A DNA stretch of 64,000 nucleotides from Caenimonas soli (GTDB taxonomy: Bacteria; Pseudomonadota; Gammaproteobacteria; Burkholderiales; Burkholderiaceae_C). This document shows positions 19,292-29,764 of the stretch, piece after piece. The stretch spans positions 1 to 64,000 of the forward strand of contig NZ_JABJVV010000001.1 in the NCBI RefSeq assembly GCF_013155545.1, written 5' to 3'. Positions within the stretch are counted from its first letter, which is position 1; each line of letters begins with the position of its first letter. The translations under genes were made by a program, and so were the position numbers. Under the pieces are notes generated by a model. That model searched no databases. It was not told where the DNA came from and was given only the letters and a program-made list of their open reading frames with translations.

Positions 19292-20119
19292 ATGACAACG
19301 ACCGCCCCGGGATCCCGGGATTCCAGGAGACGCCTGGCTTGGGCGGCTATCGGCGCAACGCTGCTGGCCCTGGCCGGCTGCGCCTCCACACAGTCCGGCG
19401 ATACCGGCGGCTCGCGTGACATCGTCACCGAGTCCGACGAACCCGAGGCCCGCAGGCGCGCCCGCATCCGCATGGAACTGGCGGTGGGCTATTTCGAGCA
19501 GGGCCAGACCAACGTGGCGCTCGACGAACTCAAGCAGGTGATCGCCTCCGATCCCAGCTTTCCCGATGCGTACAACCTGCGCGGCCTGATCTACATGCGC
19601 CTGAACGACGTGCGGCAGGCGGAGGAAAGTTTTCGCCGGGCCGTCGCGCTCAACCCGCGCGATTCCAATGTGCAGCACAACTACGGCTGGCTGTTGTGCC
19701 AGCAGGGCCGCTACCCCGAGTCCCAGCGCGCCTTCGACATCGCCATGTCCAACGGTCTTTACGGCGGCCGCGCCAAGACGCTGATGGCCCAGGGCCTGTG
19801 CCAGGCACGCGCCGGCAACGTGGCGGACGCCGAGCGCAGCCTCTCGCGCTCTTACGAGCTGGATGCCGGCAATCCCATCACCGGCTACAACCTGGCCGGC
19901 CTTTTGTACAAGCGCGGCGATTTTGTCCGCGCCCAGTTCTATACGCGGCGCCTGAACAATAGCGAATTCGCCAATGCGGAGACTCTGTGGCTTGGCATCA
20001 AGGTCGAACGCCGCATGAACGACCAGGTCGCGATGAACCAGCTGGGCGAACAGCTGCGCAAGCGTTTCTCCCAATCGCGCGAGGCTACCGCCTATGAGCG
20101 GAGGGCGTTCGATGAGTGA
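19292..20119 (+). CDS. pilW: Type IV pilus biogenesis lipoprotein PilW/PilF (TPR)
   Basis: An outer-membrane lipoprotein pilotin needed to assemble the PilQ secretin of type IV pili. The lipobox LALAGC gives acylated Cys30. At least five tetratricopeptide repeats follow (about 60-250), e.g. PDAYNLRGLIYMRLNDVRQA. An AAGGAG ribosome site precedes ATG 19292. The rlmN-pilW-(rodZ-like)-ispG-hisS order is a conserved cluster of beta- and gammaproteobacteria, although no other pilus gene occurs in the window. The stop overlaps the start region of the downstream HTH gene. Confidence 0.9.
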   Translation: MTTTAPGSRDSRRRLAWAAIGATLLALAGCASTQSGDTGGSRDIVTESDEPEARRRARIRMELAVGYFEQGQTNVALDELKQVIASDPSFPDAYNLRGLIYMRLNDVRQAEESFRRAVALNPRDSNVQHNYGWLLCQQGRYPESQRAFDIAMSNGLYGGRAKTLMAQGLCQARAGNVADAERSLSRSYELDAGNPITGYNLAGLLYKRGDFVRAQFYTRRLNNSEFANAETLWLGIKVERRMNDQVAMNQLGEQLRKRFSQSREATAYERRAFDE

Positions 20120-20954
20120 AGACGGCGTGACCGCGGGCGTATTGCTGCGCCGCGCGCGCGAAGCGGCGGGCTTGCACGTGGCGGCCCTGGCGGTTTCGCT
20201 CAAGGTGCCGGTGCGCAAGCTCGAGGCTTTGGAAGAGGACCGGTACGACTTGCTGACCGATGCCGTGTTCGTGCGCGCGTTGGCTTCGAGCATATGCCGC
20301 ACACTCAAGGTCGACCCCCAGCCGGTGCTGGACCGCCTGCCGCAAACCACCGTGCCCCGGCTCGCACGCGACGTCGACGGCATCAACGCACCGTTCCGCG
20401 CCCCCAACGATAGCGGGCCGCCCGGGTGGCTGCACCAGCTGACTCGGCCGGTATTCCTGGCGGTGTTTGGCTTGTTGCTCGCCGCACTGGTGGTCGTGCT
20501 GTTGCCCGCTCGCCAGCAAGAGAGCAGCGCGGCAGACGTGACCCAGCCGCCAACGCCAGGCTTGCCTTCGCCGGTGGTGAGCACGGTGGCGCCGGCTGAA
20601 CCGGCGGTTTCGCTGCCGCCCGCCGGCCAAGCGGTTACCACCGTGGTGTCACCCGTCGTCACGGCGCCGCAGCCGGTGGATGCGGTCGCCGCCGCGTCCG
20701 CCCCCGCAACCGCAGCTTCCGGGACCGTGGTCTTGAAGGCCAAGGCGCCCTCATGGGTTGAAGTAACCGATGCCAAGGGCGTCGTGGCTGTCCGCAAGCT
20801 CCTGGCCGCCGGCGAAGCCGCGGGCGCTTCCGGCGCGCTGCCCTTGCAGGTAACCATCGGCAGGGTCGATGCCACCGAGGTGGAGGTGCGCGGCAAACCG
20901 TTCGACCTGCGGCCGGTCTCGCGCGACAACGTCGCCCGCTTCGAGGTGAAATGA
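20112..20954 (+). CDS. RodZ-like membrane HTH protein
   Basis: A 280-residue single-pass protein with the RodZ plan: a cytoplasmic HTH domain (about 8-75), one membrane span (about 113-132), a periplasmic Pro/Ala/Val linker and a C-terminal beta domain (about 205-280; [20 protein letters not shown]). E. coli RodZ links MreB to the elongasome for rod shape. In betaproteobacteria members at this position may be shorter and less certain in role. ATG 20112 is selected because GGAGG lies six bases upstream; an ATG at 20094 would give six extra residues. It overlaps pilW by 8 bases and ispG by 4. Confidence 0.85.
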   Translation: MSEDGVTAGVLLRRAREAAGLHVAALAVSLKVPVRKLEALEEDRYDLLTDAVFVRALASSICRTLKVDPQPVLDRLPQTTVPRLARDVDGINAPFRAPNDSGPPGWLHQLTRPVFLAVFGLLLAALVVVLLPARQQESSAADVTQPPTPGLPSPVVSTVAPAEPAVSLPPAGQAVTTVVSPVVTAPQPVDAVAAASAPATAASGTVVLKAKAPSWVEVTDAKGVVAVRKLLAAGEAAGASGALPLQVTIGRVDATEVEVRGKPFDLRPVSRDNVARFEVK

Positions 20955-22222
20955 TGCAATTCTGCTTGCCAATAGAACCTGCGTCGCCCAAGCCGCGCCG
21001 TTCGCGGCAAGCGAACGCGGTCTGGGGGTCGCGCGTAGTCACGCTGGGTGGCGACGCGCCGGTGCGCATCCAGTCCATGACCAACACCGACACCGTGGAC
21101 GCCATCGGTACGGCGATCCAGGTGAAAGAGCTGGCTGTCGCCGGCTCAGAGCTGGTGCGCATCACCGTCAACACCCCCGAAGCGGCGGCTCAGGTTCCGT
21201 ACATCCGCGAGCAACTCGACCGCATGGGCATCGACGTGCCCCTGATCGGCGACTTCCACTACAACGGCCACCGCCTGCTCACCGACTACCCCGACTGCGC
21301 CCAGGCCCTGTCGAAGTACCGCATCAACCCGGGCAACGTGGGCAAGGGTGACAAGCGCGACAAGCAGTTCGGCCAGATGATCGAGGCCGCCATGCGCTGG
21401 GGCAAGCCCGTGCGCATCGGCGTGAACTGGGGCAGCCTGGACCAGGAACTGCTGGCGCACCTCATGGACATCAACAGCGCCCGGCCGGATCCCTGGGACG
21501 CCAAGTCGGTCATGTACGAGGCGCTGATCACGTCGGCCATCGAATCCGCGCATCGTGCGCAGGAAATGGGCATGGATGGCAACCAGATCATCCTGTCGTG
21601 CAAGGTCAGCGGCGTGCAGGACCTGATTTCCGTTTACCGCGAACTGGCCAAGCGCTGCGACTATGCGCTGCACCTGGGCCTCACCGAGGCCGGCATGGGC
21701 ACCAAGGGCACGGTCGCGTCCAGCGTGGCGCTGGGCATCCTGCTGCAGGAGGGCATCGGCGACACGATCCGCGTTTCGCTGACACCGCAACCGGGCGAGT
21801 CGCGCACCCAGGAAGTCGTGATCGCATCGGAGATCATCCAGTCGCTGGGCCTGCGCAGCTTCGTGCCCAGCGTCACGGCCTGTCCCGGCTGCGGGCGCAC
21901 CACCAGCACCACTTTCCAGGAACTGGCCAAGCAGATCGATGACTACCTGCGCGCGCAGATGCCTGTCTGGCGCGCCAAATACCCCGGCGTCGAGAAGATG
22001 AAGGTGGCCGTGATGGGCTGCATCGTCAACGGCCCCGGCGAGAGCAAGCATGCCGATATCGGCATCAGCCTGCCCGGCACCGGCGAGGCGCCCGCAGCGC
22101 CGGTGTTCATCGACGGCCAGAAGGCGCTGACCCTGCGCGGCGACAACATCGCCAACGAGTTCCACCAGATCGTCGAAAACTACATTGAGAAGCGCTTCGG
22201 CCAGATCGCCGAACACGCCTGA
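20951..22222 (+). CDS. ispG: 4-hydroxy-3-methylbut-2-enyl-diphosphate synthase
   Basis: Penultimate enzyme of the MEP isoprenoid pathway, reducing MEcPP to HMBPP with a 4Fe-4S cluster. The cluster ligands are Cys311 and Cys314 (CPGCGRT) and Cys357 (GCIVNGPGE), the latter with the following conserved glutamate. The N-terminal TIM barrel shows RVTVNT-like [19 protein letters not shown] and YRINPGN. The 423 residues include the insert found in the longer betaproteobacterial forms. ATG 20951 overlaps the rodZ-like stop (ATGA), suggesting coupling. Confidence 0.96.
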   Translation: MMQFCLPIEPASPKPRRSRQANAVWGSRVVTLGGDAPVRIQSMTNTDTVDAIGTAIQVKELAVAGSELVRITVNTPEAAAQVPYIREQLDRMGIDVPLIGDFHYNGHRLLTDYPDCAQALSKYRINPGNVGKGDKRDKQFGQMIEAAMRWGKPVRIGVNWGSLDQELLAHLMDINSARPDPWDAKSVMYEALITSAIESAHRAQEMGMDGNQIILSCKVSGVQDLISVYRELAKRCDYALHLGLTEAGMGTKGTVASSVALGILLQEGIGDTIRVSLTPQPGESRTQEVVIASEIIQSLGLRSFVPSVTACPGCGRTTSTTFQELAKQIDDYLRAQMPVWRAKYPGVEKMKVAVMGCIVNGPGESKHADIGISLPGTGEAPAAPVFIDGQKALTLRGDNIANEFHQIVENYIEKRFGQIAEHA

Positions 22223-22230
22223 AGAACAAC

Positions 22231-23514
22231 ATGGCTGAGAAACTGAGTGCCGTCAAGGGCATGAACGACATATTGCCGCCCGACTCGGCGCGTTGGGAAT
22301 GGCTGGAGGACAAGGTTCGCGCGCTGATGGCGCGCTACGCCTACCGCAATGTGCGCACACCGATCGTCGAGCCCACGGCGTTGTTCGTGCGCGGGCTGGG
22401 CGAAGTGACCGACATCGTCGAGAAGGAGATGTATTCCTTCGAGGACCGCCTCAATGGCGAGCAGCTGACATTGCGCCCCGAAAACACCGCCGGCCTGGTG
22501 CGGGCCGTGGCCGAACACTCCATGCTCTACGACGGCGGCAAGCGCCTCTACTACATGGGCCCCATGTTCCGGCACGAGCGTCCGCAGCGTGGCCGCTATC
22601 GCCAGTTCCACCAGATCGGCGCCGAAGCCCTGGGTTTCGCCGGGCCCGACGTGGACGCCGAAATCATCCTGCTGGCCGACGCGCTCTGGAAGGAACTGGG
22701 CATCTCGGACGTGCGCCTGGAAATCAACAGCCTGGGCCAGCCCGAAGAGCGCCGGCAGCACCGCACCGAGTTGATATCCTATCTTGAGAAGCATTCCGAC
22801 ACGCTCGACGAAGACGCCCGCCGGCGCCTGCACAGCAACCCGCTGCGCATCCTGGACACCAAGAATCCGGCCATGCAGGCCCTGGTGGAGGGTGCTCCCA
22901 AGCTGATCGACTTCCTGGGTGAGGCGTCGCTCGCCCACTTCAATGGCCTCAAGGCCATGCTCGAGGCCAATGGCATTGCCTACAAGGTCAATCCGCGCCT
23001 GGTGCGCGGCATGGACTACTACAACCTCAGCGTCTTCGAATTCATCACCGACAGCCTGGGCGCCCAGGGCACGATCTGCGCAGGCGGCCGCTACGACTAC
23101 CTCATAGAGCAGATCGGCGGCAAGCCCGCTCCCGCCGTGGGCTGGGCTTTGGGCGTGGAGCGCGTGCTGGAACTGGTCAAGGAACGCGGAACGCCGGTTC
23201 CCGTGCCGACGCCCGATGCCTATGCGGTCGTTCCCGACGCGGCGGCGATGCCGCTGGTGCTGCGCAGCCTGCAGGCCTTGCGCGCCGCCGGTGCCAGCGT
23301 CCAGATGCACGCCAGCTCGGGCGAAGGCATGGGCAGCATGAAGTCGCAGTTCAAGAAGGCCGACGCCAGCGGCGCGCGCTATGCGCTGATTTTCGGCGCC
23401 GACGAACTGGCGCAGGGCCAGGTAACAGTCAAATCGCTGCGCGATGGCTCCGGTGGCCAGGTACAGCGGCCCTTGGCCGATCCGGGCGCCTGGGCCGCCT
23501 CCTTGCTCACCTAA
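22231..23514 (+). CDS. hisS: Histidine--tRNA ligase
   Basis: Class II aminoacyl-tRNA synthetase that charges tRNA-His. Motif 1 ([13 protein letters not shown]), motif 2 ([24 protein letters not shown]) and motif 3 ([16 protein letters not shown]) are all present, together with the histidine-specific LVRGMDYY and GGRYDYL. A C-terminal anticodon-binding domain follows at about 335-425. The 427 residues are standard. It starts eight bases after ispG. A TACAAT at 23516-23521 just after its stop could be a -10 for the next gene, but no -35 matches. Confidence 0.97.
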   Translation: MAEKLSAVKGMNDILPPDSARWEWLEDKVRALMARYAYRNVRTPIVEPTALFVRGLGEVTDIVEKEMYSFEDRLNGEQLTLRPENTAGLVRAVAEHSMLYDGGKRLYYMGPMFRHERPQRGRYRQFHQIGAEALGFAGPDVDAEIILLADALWKELGISDVRLEINSLGQPEERRQHRTELISYLEKHSDTLDEDARRRLHSNPLRILDTKNPAMQALVEGAPKLIDFLGEASLAHFNGLKAMLEANGIAYKVNPRLVRGMDYYNLSVFEFITDSLGAQGTICAGGRYDYLIEQIGGKPAPAVGWALGVERVLELVKERGTPVPVPTPDAYAVVPDAAAMPLVLRSLQALRAAGASVQMHASSGEGMGSMKSQFKKADASGARYALIFGADELAQGQVTVKSLRDGSGGQVQRPLADPGAWAASLLT

Positions 23515-23550
23515 CTACAATCGCAGGCTCCCGGCAGGACAACGAACACA

Positions 23551-24240
23551 ATGGCAAAACATCTCGACCTCGAAGAACAGGAACAGCTTGACGAGATCAA
23601 GCACTTCTGGAGGGAATACGGCAACCTCATCACCTGGGCGCTGATCGCCGTCTTCGGCTCCATCGCCGCCTGGAACGGCTGGCAATACTGGCAGCGCACC
23701 CAGGCCGCGCAGGCCGCGACGATGTACGACGAGGTCGAACGGGCGGCGCAGGCCGGCGATACGGCCAGGGTCGAGCGCGCGTTTTCCGACATGAAGGACA
23801 AGTTCGGCGGCACGACCTACGCGCAGCAGGCCGGCATGCTGGCGGCCAAAGTGCTCATCGAAAAGGGCAACACCGACGCAGCCAAGTCCGCACTGGCCTG
23901 GGTCGCCGACAAGTCGTCGGACGAGGGCTACCAGGCGGTGGCGCGGCTGCGGCTGGCCGGCGTGCTGGTGCAGGCCAAAGCCTATGACGACGCGCTCAAG
24001 CAGCTGTCGGGCCCATTCCCCAAGTCCTTCGAGGCGTTGGCGGCAGACCGGCGCGGTGACGTGTACAACCTGCAAGGCAAGAAGGCCGAGGCCAAGGCCG
24101 AATACATCAAGGCCTACAAGATTTCCGACGAGCGCGCGGAGTACCGCCGCCTGATCGAGGTCAAGCTCAGCGCTCTTGGCGTGGACGCGAAAGGGCTGGT
24201 GGCGGCACCCGCGCCTGCGGCGTCCGGAGCCAAACCATGA
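23551..24240 (+). CDS. YfgM-like membrane-anchored TPR protein
   Basis: A 229-residue inner-membrane protein with a short cytoplasmic N-terminus (LDLEEQEQLDEIKHFWREYG), one membrane span (about 25-46) and a periplasmic TPR domain. E. coli YfgM associates with the SecYEG translocon and the PpiD chaperone and affects the Rcs response. The N-terminal EEQEQ...WxxYG pattern and the position between hisS and bamB match that family. The protein ends in a Pro/Ala tail, and its stop overlaps the bamB start by ATGA. Confidence 0.88.
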   Translation: MAKHLDLEEQEQLDEIKHFWREYGNLITWALIAVFGSIAAWNGWQYWQRTQAAQAATMYDEVERAAQAGDTARVERAFSDMKDKFGGTTYAQQAGMLAAKVLIEKGNTDAAKSALAWVADKSSDEGYQAVARLRLAGVLVQAKAYDDALKQLSGPFPKSFEALAADRRGDVYNLQGKKAEAKAEYIKAYKISDERAEYRRLIEVKLSALGVDAKGLVAAPAPAASGAKP

Positions 24241-25397
24241 TGCGATTGCGCCTAGGGCATTTCACTCGCGCGGCTTGCGTGACCGCACTCGCCGTCGGGC
24301 TGGCCGGCTGTTCGATGCTGCCCAACCTGCCGTTCTTCGGCGGGGCGGAAAAGCCCAAGCCCGCCGAATTGCCGCCCAACGCGGCCCTGATCGCCGTGCG
24401 GCCAGCCTGGAACGCCCGTGTGGGCGAAGTGAACCTGCCGCTCACCGTGAACGTCAACGGCAGCACGGTCGCCGTTGCCAGCAGCGACGGCACCATCGCC
24501 GCCATCGACGGAGCGACGGGCCGCGATATCTGGCGCACCAACATCAAAGCGCCGCTGGCAGCCGGGGTCGGCAGCGATGGCAAGCTCACTGCGGTGGTGA
24601 CCCGCGCCAATGAACTGGTCGCGATATCGGGCGGCACGGAAGCCTGGCGCCAGAAGCTCGGAGCCGTGTCCTACGCCCCGCCGCTCGTGGCCGGAGGCCG
24701 GGTCTTCGTGCTCACCGCCGACCGCGCCGTCAGCGCTTTCGATGGCCAGACGGGCCGCAAGCTCTGGACCCAGCAACGCCCTGGCGAGCCCCTGGTGCTG
24801 CGCCATGCGGGCGTGATCACGGCGGTGGGCGATACCCTCGTGGTGGGCCTGTCCGGCCGCATGGCGGGACTGAATCCCCTGAACGGCAGTGTGCGCTGGG
24901 AAGCCCCGTTGGCGTCTCCGCGCGGCATCAACGACGTGGAACGCCTGGTGGATCTGGTGGGCAGTGTCTCCCGGGTCGGCGATGTGGTCTGCGCGCGGGC
25001 CTTCCAGGCCAACGTCGGCTGCGTCGACGCGGGCCGCGGCAATCTGCTCTGGACCAAGCCGGCCAATGGCGCAGAAGGCGTGCACGGTGACGACAAGCTG
25101 GTGTTCGGCAGCGAAGCCGACGGCAAGGTCGTGGCCTGGCGCCGCGAAAGCGGCGAGCGCGCCTGGGTGACTGACAAGCTCCAGTACCGCGGGCTTAGCG
25201 CGCCGCTGGCCCTGGGTCGCTCCGTCGTCGTGGGTGACAACACCGGATTGGTCCACATGCTGTCGCGCGAAGACGGCTCAATGCTCAATCGCCTGCCCAC
25301 GGACGGCTCGCCGATCGTGGCCGCGCCCGTCGTCGCCGGCAATACCCTCGTGGTTGTAACCCGCAACGGCGGCATCTACGGCTTCGTGCCCCAGTAA
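24237..25397 (+). CDS. bamB: Outer membrane protein assembly factor BamB
   Basis: A lipoprotein beta-propeller of the BAM complex. The signal peptide ends in the lipobox VGLAGC (Cys near residue 22), and the mature part has repeated PQQ-like blades: [62 protein letters not shown]. It starts with two consecutive Met codons at 24237/24240. With bamD at 13.5-14.3 kb, two of the BAM lipoproteins lie in this window. der follows after seven bases, a widely conserved neighbour. Confidence 0.95.
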   Translation: MMRLRLGHFTRAACVTALAVGLAGCSMLPNLPFFGGAEKPKPAELPPNAALIAVRPAWNARVGEVNLPLTVNVNGSTVAVASSDGTIAAIDGATGRDIWRTNIKAPLAAGVGSDGKLTAVVTRANELVAISGGTEAWRQKLGAVSYAPPLVAGGRVFVLTADRAVSAFDGQTGRKLWTQQRPGEPLVLRHAGVITAVGDTLVVGLSGRMAGLNPLNGSVRWEAPLASPRGINDVERLVDLVGSVSRVGDVVCARAFQANVGCVDAGRGNLLWTKPANGAEGVHGDDKLVFGSEADGKVVAWRRESGERAWVTDKLQYRGLSAPLALGRSVVVGDNTGLVHMLSREDGSMLNRLPTDGSPIVAAPVVAGNTLVVVTRNGGIYGFVPQ

Positions 25398-25404
25398 AGA
25401 TATC

Positions 25405-26748
25405 TTGAAACCAGTCATGGCCCTCGTGGGCCGTCCCAATGTCGGCAAGTCGACGCTCTTCAATCGCCTGACCAAGTCGCGCGATGCGATCGTGGCCGAC
25501 TTCGCGGGGCTCACGCGCGACCGCCACTACGGCAATGCCAGGCAGGGCAAGCTCGAATTCATCGTCATCGACACGGGTGGCTTCGAGCCGACGGCCGAGA
25601 GCGGCATCTACATGGAGATGGCCAAGCAGACGCGGCAGGCCGTGGCCGAAGCGGATGTCGTGGTCTTCGTGGTCGATGCGCGCGGCGGCTTGTCGGCGCA
25701 GGACTATGACATCGCCAAGTACCTGCGCAAGCTGGGCAAGCCGACGTTGCTGGCGGCCAACAAGGCCGAGGGCATGACCGAGGGCGTGCAGCTGCCCGAG
25801 TTCTACGAACTGGGCCTGGGCGAAGTGCACCCCGTTTCCGCCGCGCACGGCCAGGGCATCCGCAGCCTGGTCGACAACGCCTTCGAGCCGCTGAATCTTC
25901 CGGACGAGGACGAAGAGGGCGAAGCCGAGGAGCCCGGCGTCATCAAGCTGGCGGTCGCCGGGCGTCCGAACGTCGGCAAGTCCACCCTGATCAATACCTG
26001 GCTGGGTGAAGAGCGCCTGGTCGCCTTCGACCAGGCGGGCACCACGCGCGACGCCATCTCCGTGCCCTTCGAGCGGGGCGGGCAGAAGTTCGAGCTCATC
26101 GATACCGCGGGACTGCGGCGCAAGGGCAGGGTGTTCGAAGCGATCGAGAAGTTCTCGGTCGTCAAGACGCTGCAAGCCATCGAGTCGGCCAACGTCGTGC
26201 TGCTGTTGCTGGATGCGACGCAGGGGATCACCGATCAGGACGCGCACATCGCCGGCTACATCCTGGAAAGCGGCCGCGCCGTGGTGCTGGCCATCAACAA
26301 ATGGGACGCGGTGGACGAATACCAGCGCGAGCAGCTGCAGCGCCAGATCGAAACCCGCCTGGCCTTCCTGAAGTTCGCGCCGCTGCATTTCATTTCGGCC
26401 AAGAAACGCCAGGGCCTGGGCCCGGTCTGGACGGCGATCGGCCTGGCCCACAAATCGGCGATGGTGAAGATGCCCACGCCGGTGCTGACCCGCCTGCTGC
26501 TGGAAGCCGTCCAGTTCCAGCAACCGCAGCGCTCGGGCATGTACCGCCCCAAGATGCGTTACGCGCACCAAGGTGGGATGAACCCGCCGGTCATCATCGT
26601 GCACGGCAATTCGCTGGAGCACGTCACCGAAGCTTACAAGCGCTTCCTGGAGGGCCGGTTCCGCAAGGAATTCAACCTGGTCGGCACGCCCCTGCGCATC
26701 GAGATGAAGACCTCGAAAAACCCATACTCAGGCAAAGAGAACTCCTGA
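25405..26748 (+). CDS. der: Ribosome-biogenesis GTPase Der (EngA)
   Basis: A double-GTPase needed for 50S subunit maturation. G domain 1 has P-loop GRPNVGKST at residues 9-17 and DTGGFE; G domain 2 repeats GRPNVGKST near residue 187, with [11 protein letters not shown] and NKWD. A C-terminal KH-like domain closes at about 360-440. It starts at TTG 25405 (giving [12 protein letters not shown]), since any later start would cut into the first P-loop strand. 447 residues fits the family. It probably belongs to the hisS-yfgM-bamB transcript. Confidence 0.96.
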   Translation: MKPVMALVGRPNVGKSTLFNRLTKSRDAIVADFAGLTRDRHYGNARQGKLEFIVIDTGGFEPTAESGIYMEMAKQTRQAVAEADVVVFVVDARGGLSAQDYDIAKYLRKLGKPTLLAANKAEGMTEGVQLPEFYELGLGEVHPVSAAHGQGIRSLVDNAFEPLNLPDEDEEGEAEEPGVIKLAVAGRPNVGKSTLINTWLGEERLVAFDQAGTTRDAISVPFERGGQKFELIDTAGLRRKGRVFEAIEKFSVVKTLQAIESANVVLLLLDATQGITDQDAHIAGYILESGRAVVLAINKWDAVDEYQREQLQRQIETRLAFLKFAPLHFISAKKRQGLGPVWTAIGLAHKSAMVKMPTPVLTRLLLEAVQFQQPQRSGMYRPKMRYAHQGGMNPPVIIVHGNSLEHVTEAYKRFLEGRFRKEFNLVGTPLRIEMKTSKNPYSGKENS

Positions 26749-26805
26749 GCTCTTGAAGCCGCCGGGACTGTCACCAAATAGTGAGCTCTGCAGGCACCTG
26801 CCTAC

Positions 26806-26833
26806 TTGCATGGCCCTGTTGCTGTGGTAAGGT
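26806..26833 (+). promoter_or_regulatory. Possible sigma-70 promoter of hfq
   Basis: TTGCAT (26806-26811) and TAAGGT (26828-26833) are separated by 16 bases, about 45 bases before the hfq start, in the 130-base der-hfq gap. Each hexamer departs from consensus by two positions. Nothing else recognisable is in this gap. Confidence 0.35.
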
Positions 26834-26878
26834 GCAGTTTCCAACAACACATTCCGAATGCGGAACACGGAGAATATC

Positions 26879-27127
26879 GTGAGCAACAAAGGGCAGCTTC
26901 TACAAGACCCATTTCTAAACACCTTGCGTCGTGAGCACGTGCCAGTGTCGATTTACCTCGTCAACGGCATCAAGCTGCAAGGCCAGATCGAGTCTTTCGA
27001 CCAGTACGTTGTGTTGCTGCGCAACACCGTGACCCAGATGGTCTACAAGCACGCCATCTCCACCATCGTGCCCGGACGCGCCGTGAACTTCTCGACGGCC
27101 GAAGGTCCCGAAGCCGGCGCGGCTTGA
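26879..27127 (+). CDS. hfq: RNA chaperone Hfq
   Basis: Hexameric Sm-like protein that pairs small RNAs with target mRNAs and affects RNA decay. The start is GTG 26879, giving the canonical N-terminus (M)[21 protein letters not shown]; a GGAG lies nearby upstream. Sm1 is [25 protein letters not shown] and Sm2 ends in the YKHAIST motif. 82 residues, with a short tail unlike the longer gammaproteobacterial one. It is followed by hflX and hflKC, the same order as in E. coli. Confidence 0.97.
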   Translation: MSNKGQLLQDPFLNTLRREHVPVSIYLVNGIKLQGQIESFDQYVVLLRNTVTQMVYKHAISTIVPGRAVNFSTAEGPEAGAA

Positions 27128-27170
27128 CCTTCACGCGCCAGGCGCCCGGCGCCTACCTGATCTCCTGGAC

Positions 27171-28364
27171 TTGAGTTCCGAATCGCCCGACCGCCCAACC
27201 GCTCCCACCATCCTGGTGGGTGTTGACCTGGGCTTGCCCCATTTCGACGCCGAGCTGGAAGAGCTCGGCCTGCTCGCGCAAACCGCGGGCCTGCAGCCGG
27301 TTGCGCGCGTGGCCTGCAAACGCAAGGCGCCGGATGCCGCGCTGTTCATCGGCAAGGGCAAGGCCGACGAGATCAAGGCCCTGGCCGAGGAGCTGGGCGC
27401 CACCGAGATCCTTTTCGACCAGGCGCTGAGCCCGGCGCAGCAGCGCAACCTTGAACGCCACATGGACCTTCCGGTCAACGACCGGACACTGCTGATCCTT
27501 GAAATCTTCGGCCAGCGCGCGCGCAGCCATGAGGGCAAGCTGCAAGTGGAATTGGCCCGGCTGCAATACGTCAGCACCCGGCTGGTACGCCGCTGGTCCC
27601 ACTTGGAACGCCAGACCGGCGGCGCAGGCGTACGCGGCGGTCCGGGTGAAAAGCAGATCGAACTGGACCGCCGGATGATCGGCGACGCGATCAAGCGCAC
27701 CCGCGAGCGGCTGGAAAAGGTCAAGAAGCAGCGCAACACCCAGCGCCGGCAGCGCGAGCGCCGCGGCGCCTTCAACATTTCACTGGTCGGCTATACCAAC
27801 GCCGGCAAGTCCACGCTGTTCAATGCGCTGGTCAAGGCCAGGGCGTACACCGCCGACCAGCTGTTCGCCACGCTCGACACCACGACGCGCCAGCTCTACC
27901 TGGCCGATGCCGAAAGCACCTCGGGGGCCGGGCGATCCGTTTCGCTCTCCGATACGGTCGGCTTCATCCGCGACCTGCCGCACGGCCTGATCGACGCCTT
28001 CCAGGCCACCCTGCAGGAGGCGGCCGATGCCGATTTGCTGCTGCATGTGGTGGACGCCGCCAATCCCAATCACCCCGAGCAGATTGTCGAAGTCCAGCGC
28101 GTGCTGCACGAAATCGGCGCTGCGCAGGTGCCCCAGGTGCTGGTGTTCAACAAGATGGATGCGCTGGCGCCGGGCCAGCAGCCGCGCCAGGCCAGCGATT
28201 TGTTCGAGCTCGAGGGCATTGCCGTGCCCCGCCTGTTCGTGAGCGGGCGCACATCCGCCGGGGTGCCGGAGCTGCGGCGCCAGTTGGCGCAAGAGGTGAA
28301 CCAGCGCAATGGCGATGCGGCCCAAGCCCCCCAAAATCCCGAAACTCACGAAACCACCGCCTGA
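27171..28364 (+). CDS. hflX: GTPase HflX
   Basis: A ribosome-associated GTPase that splits stalled or heat-damaged 70S ribosomes. The N-terminal HflX domain (residues about 12-170) carries FIGKGKADEI and NDRTLLILEIFGQRARSHEGKLQVELA. It is followed by the Gly-rich VRGGPGEKQIE segment, a basic helix, and the G domain with P-loop GYTNAGKST, DTVGFIRDLP and NKMD. It is 397 residues with a TTG start at 27171 and no evident Shine-Dalgarno. This start is kept because the conserved domain begins soon after it. Confidence 0.94.
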   Translation: MSSESPDRPTAPTILVGVDLGLPHFDAELEELGLLAQTAGLQPVARVACKRKAPDAALFIGKGKADEIKALAEELGATEILFDQALSPAQQRNLERHMDLPVNDRTLLILEIFGQRARSHEGKLQVELARLQYVSTRLVRRWSHLERQTGGAGVRGGPGEKQIELDRRMIGDAIKRTRERLEKVKKQRNTQRRQRERRGAFNISLVGYTNAGKSTLFNALVKARAYTADQLFATLDTTTRQLYLADAESTSGAGRSVSLSDTVGFIRDLPHGLIDAFQATLQEAADADLLLHVVDAANPNHPEQIVEVQRVLHEIGAAQVPQVLVFNKMDALAPGQQPRQASDLFELEGIAVPRLFVSGRTSAGVPELRRQLAQEVNQRNGDAAQAPQNPETHETTA

Positions 28365-28414
28365 TTGGGCACAATGCGGCTGAGAATGAAATCCCCCCAA
28401 GAGACCAACAACAA

Positions 28415-29746
28415 ATGAACCTTCATTTACCCAGCCTTGCAGGGCTGAAAGGCCGGATCAGGGGCATGTTCAACCTGAACGATCCGCGCTGGGGGCGAGG
28501 CGGGGACGACAAGCAGGAAAACAACCGGCCCGATCCGCAGAAACCCGAGAACGGCCGAGGCCAGGGACCCAACCAGGGCCCGCCGGACCTGGACGAGCTG
28601 TGGCGCGACTTCAACCGCAAGCTCGGGGGCCTGTTCGGCGGCAAAGGCAAGCGCCCCGACAACGGCGGCGGCTTTGGCGGCGGCGGTGGCTTCCAGCCCG
28701 ACATGAAAAGCGCCGGCATCGGCGCCGGCCTGGTGGCCGCTGTGGTCGTGCTGATCTGGCTGGGCACCGGTTTCTTCATCGTCCAGGAAGGCCAGCAGGC
28801 CGTGATCACGCAGTTCGGCCGCTACAAGTCGTCGGTCGGCGCGGGCTTCAACTGGCGCCTTCCGTACCCTATCCAGCGCCATGAGCTGGTGTTCGTCACC
28901 CAGATCCGCTCCGTGGACGTGGGCCGCGACACCGTGGTCAAGGCCACCGGCCTGCGCGATTCGGCCATGCTCACCGAGGACGAGAACATCGTCGAGATCA
29001 AGTTCGCCGTGCAGTACCGCCTGAACGATGCCCGCGCCTTCCTGTTCGAGAGCAAGAACCCGGCGGACGCCGTGGTTCAGGCCGCCGAAACGGCCGTGCG
29101 CGAAGTGGTCGGCAAGATGCGCATGGACTCGGCCCTGGCCGAGGAGCGCGACCAGATCGCACCGCGCGTGCGCAACCTGATGCAGGCCATCCTCGATCGC
29201 TACAAGGTGGGCGTCGAAGTCGTGGGCATCAACCTCCAGCAAGGCGGCGTGCGTCCGCCCGAGCAGGTGCAGGCCGCTTTCGACGACGTGCTCAAGGCCG
29301 GCCAGGAGCGCGAGCGCGCCAAGAACGAGGCGCAGGCCTATGCCAACGACGTGATTCCCCGGGCCGTCGGTTCGGCAGCTCGCCTGAAGGAAGAAGCCGA
29401 CGCCTACAAGGCCCGCATCGTGGCCCAGGCCCAGGGTGATGCGCAGCGCTTCAAGTCCGTGCTGGCCGAGTACCAGCGCGCTCCCCAGGTCACTCGCGAC
29501 CGTATGTACCTGGACACGATGCAGCAGATCTACAGCAGCGTGACCAAGGTCCTGGTCGAGTCGCGCCAGGGCTCGAACCTGCTGTACCTGCCGCTGGACA
29601 AGATCATGCAGCAGGTAGCAGGAGGCGGCGTGGTCGCTCCTGAATCGCCCGCCGCCGCTCCCACGGCGCCCAGCGCTCCCGCCGGCAGCCCCGCCGACTC
29701 ACGCACCCGCGACAACTCGCGCACCCGCGAGCGCGAAACGCGCTAA
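28415..29746 (+). CDS. hflK: FtsH protease modulator HflK
   Basis: Inner-membrane band-7/SPFH protein that with HflC forms the large HflKC cage around FtsH and restrains its degradation of membrane proteins. The N-terminus is Gly/Pro/Asn-rich (about 18-95), the membrane span is at about 100-122, and the SPFH domain follows (FIVQEGQQAVITQFGRY, LPYPIQRHELV) with a long helix and an Ala/Pro C-terminal tail. ATG 28415 gives 443 residues. ATG 28466 (MFNLNDPRWGRG) is nearer the usual HflK N-terminus and is a real alternative. hflC follows after 18 bases. Confidence 0.94.
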   Translation: MNLHLPSLAGLKGRIRGMFNLNDPRWGRGGDDKQENNRPDPQKPENGRGQGPNQGPPDLDELWRDFNRKLGGLFGGKGKRPDNGGGFGGGGGFQPDMKSAGIGAGLVAAVVVLIWLGTGFFIVQEGQQAVITQFGRYKSSVGAGFNWRLPYPIQRHELVFVTQIRSVDVGRDTVVKATGLRDSAMLTEDENIVEIKFAVQYRLNDARAFLFESKNPADAVVQAAETAVREVVGKMRMDSALAEERDQIAPRVRNLMQAILDRYKVGVEVVGINLQQGGVRPPEQVQAAFDDVLKAGQERERAKNEAQAYANDVIPRAVGSAARLKEEADAYKARIVAQAQGDAQRFKSVLAEYQRAPQVTRDRMYLDTMQQIYSSVTKVLVESRQGSNLLYLPLDKIMQQVAGGGVVAPESPAAAPTAPSAPAGSPADSRTRDNSRTRERETR

Positions 29747-29764
29747 GCACCGGGAGAAAAACAC